Source: Mesorhizobium loti (lineage in GTDB: Bacteria > Pseudomonadota > Alphaproteobacteria > Rhizobiales > Rhizobiaceae). From it: a DNA stretch of 64,000 nucleotides. Each line of letters starts with the position of its first letter. Position 1 is the stretch's first letter. The position numbers were made by a program, and so were the translations under genes. This document shows, in pieces, positions 26,146 to 33,418 of this stretch. The stretch is from positions 6,177,501 to 6,241,500 of the forward strand of contig NZ_CP033334.1 in NCBI RefSeq assembly GCF_013170705.1. The letters are read 5' to 3'. The notes under the pieces were generated by a model that was not told the DNA's origin, searched no databases, and was given only the letters and a program-made list of their open reading frames with translations.

Positions 26146-26928
26146 TCATGCGTCCGCAGGCTCCGGAGCAGTTTCCGGCTCGGGCGCTTCATCTTTCAGC
26201 CCGACCGCTCCCGCCCCCATGCGCTCGGCCGTCGCCGACAGATGGCGCATCGACTGCAGATGCAAATAAATCAGTTCCAGGTCGTCGGCCCTGGCAAGCT
26301 CGGCCAGTTGATCGCCAGACAACGCCTTCAGCCGATCGCGGTTGACCGCGAAAAATCCCGACAGCATCAGCGTCTTGCCGTCGCGCAACGTGAAGCGGGC
26401 CTGCATCGCTTCGAACAGGTTGAGATCGTTGAGCCGCTTGGTCAGCGCCTGGGTGCGCTGGAACTGCACCTGATAGGCCTGCAGGAAACCAAGCACGTTT
26501 TGCAGGTACAATGTGCGTTCGCCGTCGCCGTCGAACAGCCGCTCGCCACGCCCCTTGCGGTTGCAGCCCTCGAATTCCTCGTCGACGCAAAGCGTGAAAT
26601 TCGCACCGTCATCGGTGCTCGAGAAGACGAAGGGATAGCGGCGCAGGAACGCCGGGACATAGCGCCCGCCCCAGGATCCGTCCTCATTGACAAAGAGATT
26701 CTCACCGTCGCGCACGCCGAGCAGAACCACAGGAATTATACTTTCGCCCTGTCCGGCGAAAACCACGGCATATTCTGCCGCGGCACCGGAAAATTCGGCG
26801 GCCATCAGCGGCACCGAGTTAACCTGCCTGGCGAAAGCAAAATTGTTGCCGGTCTTGACCGACAAGTCGCCGTGGCTTTGGCGTGATACCGGTACCGCGC
26901 GCTCATATATTAAAAGTTGCTTAACCAT
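26146..26928 (-). CDS. SapC family protein
   Basis: This 260-residue protein matches the SapC family in order of motifs: an N-terminal segment with NNFAFAR and VNSVPL, AAEYAVVF, IIPVVLLGVRDGENLFVN, WGGRYVPAFLRRYPFVF, a Cys-containing CVDEEFEGC segment, and a C-terminal LMLSGFFAVNRDRLKALS. The acidic tail (PEPETAPEPADA) is probably disordered. SapC proteins are named after an S-layer operon and are often found beside surface-protein or transport genes, but the biochemical role is not established. No signal peptide is seen. The ATG follows a G-rich stretch (GGGTGGGGA). It is flanked by two hairpin terminators, so it is probably monocistronic, upstream of the giant gene on the same strand. Confidence 0.8.
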   Translation of the reverse strand: MVKQLLIYERAVPVSRQSHGDLSVKTGNNFAFARQVNSVPLMAAEFSGAAAEYAVVFAGQGESIIPVVLLGVRDGENLFVNEDGSWGGRYVPAFLRRYPFVFSSTDDGANFTLCVDEEFEGCNRKGRGERLFDGDGERTLYLQNVLGFLQAYQVQFQRTQALTKRLNDLNLFEAMQARFTLRDGKTLMLSGFFAVNRDRLKALSGDQLAELARADDLELIYLHLQSMRHLSATAERMGAGAVGLKDEAPEPETAPEPADA

Positions 26929-26947
26929 TCCCCACCCGTATCAGCAC

Positions 26948-26975
26948 AAAAAAGCAACCGAACGATCTCGTTCGG
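26948..26975 (-). terminator. Rho-independent terminator after the radical SAM gene
   Basis: CCGAACG-ATCT-CGTTCGG (26958-26975) forms a 7-8 bp stem. On the minus strand it is followed by TTGCTTTTTT (26957-26948). It lies about 43 bases beyond the radical SAM stop and ends the 31317-27019 gene group before sapC. Confidence 0.75.
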
Positions 26976-27018
26976 CTTCCGTCCAAAAAAAACATTAAGG
27001 AAACCCTTTATTAGGAAA

Positions 27019-27957
27019 CTAGACGATGGTTTCCGCAAGGGCAACAGCTTCTTTTGAAGAATTGATCAGCGGGACCAGTCGATCTGCATGATCGCCATAT
27101 CTTTTGACATAAGCGCTGTTGAGGCCAAGGCATTGTGTTGACGCGCAACTGTCCCTGTAGGGGCATTGATAGAAGCCGTTTTTTGCGAACTCGTCCCAGA
27201 AGGCAGGGTCGATGTAAAGTTGCGGCTGATCGTTAACCAGAAGTAAAGAATCGTCGCCGAGCAGGCACTCGGGAAAGTTCTTGATCTCCACCGAACGACC
27301 GTATGCGCGCGCTTTGCGCGCCGCCTCCTTCAGGTAGGGCAATACGTCCAGATGGTTGGCGGCCAGGCCCTTCTCGTCGGTCTCGGCCATCGGCCAATAC
27401 AACCAGAATTCCATCTGCGTGAGCCGCTTCAGATGCGCAAGCCTGTCAACAACGGCCGGCAACAATCGATAGCTGGCTTCAGTTACAACAGTATTGGTGA
27501 TTGTAGCGACGCCCGGATATTCGTCGAGGATCTCCAATCCGCGTACCGTCTTTTCAAACGAACCCTTGACCGTGGTTATCGTGTCGTGGGTCATGGCGTC
27601 GCTTCCGGCGACGCTCACGAAAAATTCATCTATACCCGCTTCCACGAGGCTCTCACTGTACGCCCGGCGGCCCAGGTGCATGCCATGCGTCTGAATACGG
27701 ACATGGTCGAAGCCGGCGGCACGTGCCTGGCGAGCCAGGTCCGGCAGGTCGCGGCGAAGTGTGATTTCCGAGCCGGTGAGGATAAGGCCCGTCCATTGGC
27801 GGGTGCGGCTGTTGTGGGCGAGCAACTCACGGAAGCTGTCATCGCTCTCGGGCGCAAGGCGATCCATCGTGCCCTCGATCATGCAATGCACGCATTTGAG
27901 GTTGCAGCGGAACTCCATCGTCAGCGACACGTATTTGCTATGATCGTAGATTGCCAT
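27019..27957 (-). CDS. Radical SAM protein
   Basis: This is a radical SAM enzyme of 312 residues. The CxxxCxxC cluster-binding motif is C18-N-L-K-C22-V-H-C25, preceded by MEFRC as is typical. A further Cys group near the C terminus (QCPYRDSCASTQC) suggests a second, SPASM-like auxiliary site, though shorter than a full SPASM domain. The family makes a 5'-deoxyadenosyl radical to modify peptides or small molecules; the substrate here is unknown. The ATG at 27957 is preferred over the GTG one codon earlier. It is the last gene of a tight minus-strand group with an O-methyltransferase, a P-loop kinase and an unknown protein, and is followed by a terminator. The combination suggests tailoring of a peptide or metabolite. 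Confidence 0.85.
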   Translation of the reverse strand: MAIYDHSKYVSLTMEFRCNLKCVHCMIEGTMDRLAPESDDSFRELLAHNSRTRQWTGLILTGSEITLRRDLPDLARQARAAGFDHVRIQTHGMHLGRRAYSESLVEAGIDEFFVSVAGSDAMTHDTITTVKGSFEKTVRGLEILDEYPGVATITNTVVTEASYRLLPAVVDRLAHLKRLTQMEFWLYWPMAETDEKGLAANHLDVLPYLKEAARKARAYGRSVEIKNFPECLLGDDSLLLVNDQPQLYIDPAFWDEFAKNGFYQCPYRDSCASTQCLGLNSAYVKRYGDHADRLVPLINSSKEAVALAETIV

Positions 27958-27975
27958 CACGCGCCCATGAGAAAT

Positions 27976-28839
27976 CTACAGAACGCCGTAATAGGCGCTT
28001 TTGAGAATTTCCAGCCTGCCGTCGATCATACGGTAATCGATGCCGACATCATAGAGCATGTGGTCGAGCCGGGCTTTGTTGGCGGTCAGGAAGGCCTGGA
28101 TGGCGTCGGGATAGCCTAGCCTGTCGACGAACCAGATCAGTTGGTCGATGCGTATCCGGGAGAAATAAACACCGTCATTGTACTTCTTGTTGGCAACGAC
28201 GATGATGCCGCAGTCGCAGAGTTCCGGCCACAGGATGGAGGAGATATCGAGGCCGTCGAGGTCGAGATGCGCCGACGCCGCGACCTTGCCCACAATGTCT
28301 TCCCAATCATCCTTGGCGTCGAAGAAATAATAGAGGTTGTCGAAGCGCAAGCCGGACGGGCTGAGCTGGTAGCAGAGCCCGGACGAAACCACGCCGCTCG
28401 GATTGCCGAGATAGACGCTGATCTCTTCGATCCCGCGTTCCTGCGCGCCGAGTGCGGCATCGAGATCGAGCGAGAACATGAAGTAGGGGCGCTTCGGCGA
28501 CAAGGCGAGCGCCGACGGCGCATAGGGCGCCAACGCAGCCAGCACCCGTTCTATCGAGACTTCTCGCTCAAGGCGCTCGTAGTCGTAGAAATAGAGCTCC
28601 CAGCTGAAATCGCTGCCTTTTTGCTTGACGCCCCACACGGTCCGGAACGGACCGATTTCGCCCTGTACCGCGCGCACCATCTCGTTCAGCAGGGGCGGAG
28701 CGCCAAGCGCCTCGAAGGATTGCCAGAGCAGCGTCGAGGAGCGCAGCTTGCCCGCCGTGGCGGCCACCGGTTCGTAAGGCCAAAGGCAATAGTCGAACTG
28801 CTTGTCACCCGGCTGCGTCCACTCAAGAAAGTCAGCCAC
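27976..28839 (-). CDS. Unknown protein related to the C-terminal domain of its upstream neighbour
   Basis: I do not recognise this family. The preferred start is the GTG at 28839, whose codon overlaps the TGA of the upstream kinase gene (GTGGCTGA) and has AAAGGG about seven bases before it, giving about 287 residues. ATG starts at 28896, 28959 and 29025 are alternatives with longer overlap. The protein is soluble, rich in aromatics, and alternates strands and helices (WELYFYDYERL, YFMFSLDLD, ISVYLGNPSG, LRFDNLYYFFDAKDDW, GIIVVANKKYNDGVYFSRI). Several of these line up in order with segments of the kinase-fused domain next door (GLYKIYVEF, SFDINFYSAG, LSGGIGRNGRDFATLYFG), so the two may share a fold. 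Coupled translation suggests they act together. The last residues lie 18 bases before the radical SAM start. Confidence 0.6.
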   Translation of the reverse strand: MADFLEWTQPGDKQFDYCLWPYEPVAATAGKLRSSTLLWQSFEALGAPPLLNEMVRAVQGEIGPFRTVWGVKQKGSDFSWELYFYDYERLEREVSIERVLAALAPYAPSALALSPKRPYFMFSLDLDAALGAQERGIEEISVYLGNPSGVVSSGLCYQLSPSGLRFDNLYYFFDAKDDWEDIVGKVAASAHLDLDGLDISSILWPELCDCGIIVVANKKYNDGVYFSRIRIDQLIWFVDRLGYPDAIQAFLTANKARLDHMLYDVGIDYRMIDGRLEILKSAYYGVL

Positions 28840-30274
28840 GGCCAACGCCCTTTCTTGCGGATGCGCCAAAATAAAGCGTCGCGAAATCCCGGCCATTGCG
28901 TCCAATTCCGCCGGACAGATGACCGAGCGGTTCGCCGGCGATCCGCGAAAGCCATCCATCAATCTTAGCCGGCTCGATACCATAGGCACGCCCCAGCCGC
29001 CTGACCGTGTCCTCCACCGAGGCAACCTGCAGACCGGCCGAGTAGAAGTTGATGTCGAAGGAATGCCGAGGCGATCCGTCTTCCTGCACCTCCATGAAGA
29101 AAATCCGGTCGTCCGGGCAATGGTGGCGCGCCGCCTCGATCATCTCAAAGGCGGCATCGACCGAGGGAAAGGCAGCGGCATTGGCACGCAATCCGGCGAG
29201 ACGCTGCCGGATTGCGGCGACACCACGTGCTTCGGCCGGCCAGAGATAGCGCGAAACCCTGGCGGATTGAGGGTCGTCGGGTCGCCATTTGACGGCGACA
29301 TGGACCAGCTCGGTCACCGGTTTCGCCCCCTTCGCCAGACCGCGCCGGACCCGTCCGGAAAACTCGACATAGATCTTGTACAGTCCGGCCTTGCCGCCCT
29401 CGTAACCGAAATGCACGATCTCGGCCTCGCCAAGATGTTCGCACAACATGGCAAGCATGGCTTCCGGCAGCGACAGCTTGCGGGCAATCGAACGAAGTCC
29501 GGCCTTGGGATCGGTTCCCAGCGAATCCTTGTGCACGATGGCGAGGAACCGCTCCTCGTTGATCTCGCCATCGCCAAGCTTGGCCGATCGCTCGAGCCCG
29601 AATGGGCAGTTCAAATCCTCGATCAGCGAAAGCATGCGCTTGCCTTGCGCTTCGATCGGCGTCCGCTTCGGGTCGCCGGCCTCGGCAAACCGATCCAGCC
29701 GCTGCAGGATCGCAAGCACTGCCTCTTCAGCAAGCCTGTCCACTGAAGCCTGGCCATCCATGATGATGTCGGCGGCGGGCCGCACCCGTTCGCGTTGCAT
29801 GGCATAAGTGCCGGCGATGAATCCCGTGTAATGCGCCAGGTAAGACTCCAGCCATCCCATGAAGGCCGGCGCTTCGCCAGGGGTCGCGCGTGCCCTGCCC
29901 GCCGCTTCGCCGATCTTGCGGGCCAGCGCTATGTCGGGCGGCGTATCGACCCAGATCAACGTGTCGATCAGTTCGCCGGTAGCGCCGTGCGCGCGCCCGA
30001 GCAGCGTGTCGAGCAGGACGCATTTCGGGGGTGGCGTCGTTTCGGCAAGCCGGATCATCTCCCGGACCAGCGGCTCCAGCATGATCTCGTCGTAGTTCGA
30101 CCCGCGTTCGATCCAATCCCTGATCTCTGATGGCGGCGATGCGGTGATGGTCTCGAAATCGTCATAGTGCAGGGCCGGCACGCCGAGCCGATCCTGCAAT
30201 GCCTTGGTCAACGAGGTTTTGCCGCTGCCGGGGTGGCCCGATATCGCGACAATGGGCGCCCGCTTCATTGCCAT
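28832..30274 (-). CDS. P-loop kinase-like protein with C-terminal domain of unknown function
   Basis: This 480-residue protein has two parts. Residues 1 to about 200 are a uridine-kinase-like P-loop NTPase with Walker A GHPGSGKT at 13-20, a DDFET segment after the second strand, and LIWVDTPPDIALARKI, as in small-molecule kinases. Residues about 210-480 form an unrecognised beta-rich domain resembling the next gene's product. The start overlaps the methyltransferase stop: ATG 30274, or ATG 30268 forming an ATGA with it. The likely role is phosphorylation of a small substrate in the same pathway as the flanking methyltransferase and radical SAM enzyme. The fusion of a kinase to this domain is the unusual part. 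The kinase call is fairly firm from the motif; the substrate is unknown. Confidence 0.65.
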   Translation of the reverse strand: MAMKRAPIVAISGHPGSGKTSLTKALQDRLGVPALHYDDFETITASPPSEIRDWIERGSNYDEIMLEPLVREMIRLAETTPPPKCVLLDTLLGRAHGATGELIDTLIWVDTPPDIALARKIGEAAGRARATPGEAPAFMGWLESYLAHYTGFIAGTYAMQRERVRPAADIIMDGQASVDRLAEEAVLAILQRLDRFAEAGDPKRTPIEAQGKRMLSLIEDLNCPFGLERSAKLGDGEINEERFLAIVHKDSLGTDPKAGLRSIARKLSLPEAMLAMLCEHLGEAEIVHFGYEGGKAGLYKIYVEFSGRVRRGLAKGAKPVTELVHVAVKWRPDDPQSARVSRYLWPAEARGVAAIRQRLAGLRANAAAFPSVDAAFEMIEAARHHCPDDRIFFMEVQEDGSPRHSFDINFYSAGLQVASVEDTVRRLGRAYGIEPAKIDGWLSRIAGEPLGHLSGGIGRNGRDFATLYFGASARKGVGRG

Positions 30275-31317
30275 TTCTTTCTCGCTGTGATCAGCGCAAA
30301 AGGCATCTCGATCCCAACGGACTGGATACTGATATCGATAAAGCCGAGTTTGTCGAGTTCGACCGCGTAAAAATCCGGCTTGCGAAAGAACGGCAGGAAG
30401 ACAAGGTTGGCGACCATTGAATAGGGGAGCCTGATGCCGGCGGGCTCGATCGGCATGCGCTCGAAGATCACCATGCGCCCACCGGGTTCGAGCGCGGCCG
30501 CTGCTTCTCGCATGAACGTGGCGGCATCGTCCCGCGGCCAGTCATGCAGCACCGACTTGAAGCTGATGATGTCGTGGCCGGCCGGCAGCCGGTCGCGGCG
30601 AAAATCGCCCTCCTCGAAGGTGATCCGCGCCGCCTGTGGCGAGCCTGAGACATGGCGCCGGCCGAGCGCGCAGACGACGGGCAGATCGAAAACCGTCGCC
30701 TCCATCGACGGATTGCGCTCGCATATCTGCCGGGCGAATTCACCGCTGTTTCCGCCGACATCCAGGATCCTCCTGTGTCCGGCGAGGTTCAGCCGGTCGA
30801 GACAGGCCGGCGCTTCGTATCGGGTAAGCGTTGAGGTGTAGCCTACCCATCGCGCCGTGGCGGCGAGGTTTTCCGGCGTCACCTCCATGCAGCGGTCGTA
30901 ACGGAAAAGCTCGAACACCTGGGCTCGCGCCATGAACTGCGGAATATCCGAAAGCAGTTCCGCAAAAAGGCCATGAACGTCCGGCGCCGCCAGATTGGCG
31001 AACCAGAGCTTTGCCTCCAGCAGGTCACGGTGGGCAAGCGCTTCGCGGAAATCCGGCGTCAGGCGGAGCGGATCCTCGCCACGAACCACTCCATTGCTTG
31101 CCAGCAACTGAAGAAAGAAGTCGAAAGCAGTCTCGGGCATTTGAGCCAAGCGATAGATATCGCTTCGAGCCACCGACTGTCGGCCAGCCAGCAGGTCGAC
31201 CAGCCCACGCGACAAAGCGAGAGCCAGGGCCCGCGACTCAATCTCGGTTTCGAGGAAACGGTCTACCTGCCGTATCGGATCGATATTGATCACGCCCAGT
31301 CCTCGCCCACGTTCCAC
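30265..31317 (-). CDS. SAM-dependent O-methyltransferase (family 2 type)
   Basis: The layout is that of plant/bacterial family-2 O-methyltransferases (about 340-350 residues): an N-terminal winged-helix dimerisation region (about residues 10-100, SRGLVDLLAG, SDIYRLAQMPETAFDFFLQLL), then a Rossmann methyltransferase with motif I LDVGGNSGEFARQI, the acidic strand VFDLPVV, GDFRRDRLPAGHD, and the family signature SFKSVLHDWPRDDAA followed by LEPGGRMVIFE. Relatives methylate hydroxyls of carotenoids, antibiotics and aromatic metabolites. It is the first gene of a minus-strand group with a kinase, an unknown protein and a radical SAM enzyme. Start is uncertain: GTG 31317 (GAGG upstream) or GTG 31293 (GAGGA upstream). 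Confidence 0.8.
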   Translation of the reverse strand: MERGRGLGVINIDPIRQVDRFLETEIESRALALALSRGLVDLLAGRQSVARSDIYRLAQMPETAFDFFLQLLASNGVVRGEDPLRLTPDFREALAHRDLLEAKLWFANLAAPDVHGLFAELLSDIPQFMARAQVFELFRYDRCMEVTPENLAATARWVGYTSTLTRYEAPACLDRLNLAGHRRILDVGGNSGEFARQICERNPSMEATVFDLPVVCALGRRHVSGSPQAARITFEEGDFRRDRLPAGHDIISFKSVLHDWPRDDAATFMREAAAALEPGGRMVIFERMPIEPAGIRLPYSMVANLVFLPFFRKPDFYAVELDKLGFIDISIQSVGIEMPFALITARKKWQ

Positions 31318-31450
31318 TTGCCCAGCCTCATCGGTTCGAGCTTTCGACAGTTAAGGCCGTCTATTTTCACCGGCATCGTCATCTATTGTGGCAGATTCAA
31401 CACAGTACATCGCAAGCGTATAGGATCGAGCCCAATCTGCGGACAATTTT

Positions 31451-31479
31451 TTGACACATTTCAGAACCGCGTGTTAGTC
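31451..31479 (+). promoter_or_regulatory. Candidate promoter for the outer-membrane protein gene
   Basis: A perfect TTGACA box (31451-31456) lies 52 bases before the start codon at 31509, in the 190-base gap between two divergent genes. The -10 box at the proper spacing (near 31474-31479) is a poor match. The gap is also AT-richer than its flanks. Confidence 0.4.
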
Positions 31480-31508
31480 GCAATAACATTGGGTGAGGGA
31501 GTGACTTT

Positions 31509-32816
31509 ATGGTCCGCAGTCTATTCGCAGCGTCGGTCACGATCGCCGCGCTCGTTTCCGTCACCTCGCTTTCACGAGCCGCAGACCAAATCGTCGCGCC
31601 CCAGGAAGCCACCGGCCCGTCGTGGACCGGATTCTTTGTCGGCGTGCACGGCGGTGGTGCCTTCGGCAATATGGGCTACGACCAGTTGCCGGTGTCTGCG
31701 GGAGATAGGACCGTCAGCTACAAGTTTGGCGCCGCGGACTTCGCCTACGGCGTCCATGGCGGCTTCGATTACCAGTTCAGCAATCGCTGGGTGGCGGGTT
31801 TTGAACTGGACTATACGCAGATCGACGCCGACTATTCGCCCTTCGCCGCCGGTGGCTTCGGAACGCTGGTCAAGGCAAAATCGATCTATTCGGTATCCGG
31901 TCGCGCGGGCTACCTGGTGACGCCGCAGACGCTGGTCTATGGCCGGCTGGGATATGCCGGCATCAAGCTTGACGATATCGAGCAAGGCTTTTTCGACACT
32001 GCCAGCAAGACGGTCGGCGCCGCCGAAATCGGCATTGGCGCTGAAACCTTCCTTTATGGCAACCTGACGGCCCGTATCGAGGCGAACTATTACCAGGCGT
32101 TCAACAAATTCACTCTCGAAGACGATTTCGAATCCTTCAATCCCCACTATCTGCTGGTGACCGCGGGCCTGGCCTATCGCTTCAACGCGCAGCATGGCTC
32201 CGCTTACCCCGCCGAGGCCGCGCCCGACATGAACTGGAACGGCTTCTATGCCGGCGTCGACGGTTCGTACAATTTCGGCGTCATGCATCTCGATGTCGAC
32301 GTGCCCGGCGCAACCGTCGGTCCCTATGGGGCGCAGAGCATTGGTGGCGGAATCTTTGCCGGCTACAATTTCCTTCTGGGCTCTTCCTATCTGCTCGGTG
32401 TCGAAGCTGGTGCTGACTACCTTGATGCACGTTTCAAGGATCCGTCGCAGAATTCACTCGATCCGAGCGCTCCGACGCTGTTTGGCACCGTCAAGGCTGA
32501 GCTCTCCCTCACTGCTCGCGCCGGCTACTTCGCCACGCCTTCAACCCTTGTCTATGCCAAGGGTGGCTTTGCTGGCCTGTGGACCGACGCCAATGATGAG
32601 TTCTTCGGGCTCGATGGTGGCGGCAGCAAGATGCTGTCGGCCTACCAGATCGGCGGCGGTATTGAATCGGCCCTGACAGACAAGCTCAGCCTGCGTGTCG
32701 AAGGCCTGTACACCAAGGCGGTGGATGGCCTGACCGTCGCCAACACCCAGCTCGATCAGAATGAGCTGAAGCCGTCGCTGCTGACCGGCAGGATCGGCCT
32801 CGCCTACCATTTCTAG
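31509..32816 (+). CDS. Outer-membrane beta-barrel protein with two tandem barrel domains
   Basis: This 435-residue protein begins with a signal peptide (about residues 1-25, cleaved after SRA). It holds two homologous halves. Each opens with W-T/N-G-F-F/Y-x-G-V (about residues 38 and 235), contains RAGY-x-x-TP-x-TLVY in the middle, and closes with LAY-R/H-F. Single-barrel relatives (Omp25/Omp31-type porin-like proteins of Rhizobiales) are about 200-280 residues, so this looks like an internal duplication in one chain. The terminal Phe is the usual outer-membrane assembly signal. The start is supported by GAGGGAG about six bases upstream of the ATG. It diverges from the methyltransferase group and stands 260 bases before the DUF3467 gene on the same strand. 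Its cargo, if any, cannot be told. Confidence 0.85.
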   Translation: MVRSLFAASVTIAALVSVTSLSRAADQIVAPQEATGPSWTGFFVGVHGGGAFGNMGYDQLPVSAGDRTVSYKFGAADFAYGVHGGFDYQFSNRWVAGFELDYTQIDADYSPFAAGGFGTLVKAKSIYSVSGRAGYLVTPQTLVYGRLGYAGIKLDDIEQGFFDTASKTVGAAEIGIGAETFLYGNLTARIEANYYQAFNKFTLEDDFESFNPHYLLVTAGLAYRFNAQHGSAYPAEAAPDMNWNGFYAGVDGSYNFGVMHLDVDVPGATVGPYGAQSIGGGIFAGYNFLLGSSYLLGVEAGADYLDARFKDPSQNSLDPSAPTLFGTVKAELSLTARAGYFATPSTLVYAKGGFAGLWTDANDEFFGLDGGGSKMLSAYQIGGGIESALTDKLSLRVEGLYTKAVDGLTVANTQLDQNELKPSLLTGRIGLAYHF

Positions 32817-32875
32817 CCGAGGCCGGCTCTCGGCTCGCACGCGATTCTTCGCGGTCCGAGCCGTGCGCGGGCCGC

Positions 32876-32887
32876 GGTAACGTTACC
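32876..32887. promoter_or_regulatory. Perfect 12-bp palindrome, candidate operator
   Basis: GGTAACGTTACC is a perfect palindrome about 190 bases before the DUF3467 start, in the gap that should hold the promoter of the five-gene export module. The central AACGTT resembles LacI-family operators, but no LacI regulator is in the window. Confidence 0.3.
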
Positions 32888-33078
32888 TCCCGCTTCTCCC
32901 TTTACGCTGCGAAGACGTCTTTCGGTCCCGACCCATTTGAATTATTGTCCGCCTCGGGCGTGTCGACCGAGATGGTCGGTGCCTTTCTCGGGGCGAGAAT
33001 CGTAAAAACCGGCAGCGCATTCGACGACCGTGGTTCTCGACCGCGATCGAGGCAGCGACGACAGGCATGGGAGACCAA

Positions 33079-33405
33079 ATGGCCAAGACACCAGCATCCG
33101 CTAAGCCCGCAAGACCCGCAGCACCCAAAAAGGAAGACGGCACGGCGCGCAAGGGCGTCCAGTGGCTTGAGGACCAGATGACCACCCACTTCGCCAATGT
33201 GGTCAACGTTCAAGGCACAAGGGAACAGGTCGACCTGTTCTTCGGCACCAACCGGACCTGGAATGTCGAGGATGGCGGCTCCGTTTCGGTCGAGCTGTCC
33301 AATCGCATCATCCTGACGCCCCTGGCGGCGAAACGGTTGTGGACCGTGCTCGGTGGCGTGCTGCGCGAGCATGAGGCCCGCTACGGGTCACTCAACGTCG
33401 AGTAA
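33079..33405 (+). CDS. DUF3467 domain protein
   Basis: This small cytoplasmic protein (108 residues from ATG 33079; an ATG at 33067 would add four) carries the DUF3467 pattern: THFANVVNVQGTREQVDLFFG, where F/Y-A-N-x-V is typical, then SVELSNRIILTPLAAKRLW and a C-terminal REHEARYG. GGGAG about six bases before 33079 favours the shorter form. The Lys/Pro/Ala-rich N terminus is probably disordered. The family's function is unknown; it may be an adaptor or chaperone. It is the first gene of a plus-strand module and lies only 13 bases before the GAF-HlyD gene, so it probably serves that export machine. Confidence 0.75.
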   Translation: MAKTPASAKPARPAAPKKEDGTARKGVQWLEDQMTTHFANVVNVQGTREQVDLFFGTNRTWNVEDGGSVSVELSNRIILTPLAAKRLWTVLGGVLREHEARYGSLNVE

Positions 33406-33418
33406 GCGACCGGGAAAA

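Noticed and set aside
28840..29025. Longer N terminus for the unknown protein at 27976-28839
   Set aside because: It would overlap the kinase gene by up to 194 bases; the GTG at 28839 overlaps the kinase stop and has an AAAGGG site. Kept only as an alternative.
32821..32870. Possible terminator after the outer-membrane protein gene (CGGCTCG ... CGAGCCG)
   Set aside because: The arms are only 7 bases with a long loop and no T-run follows.
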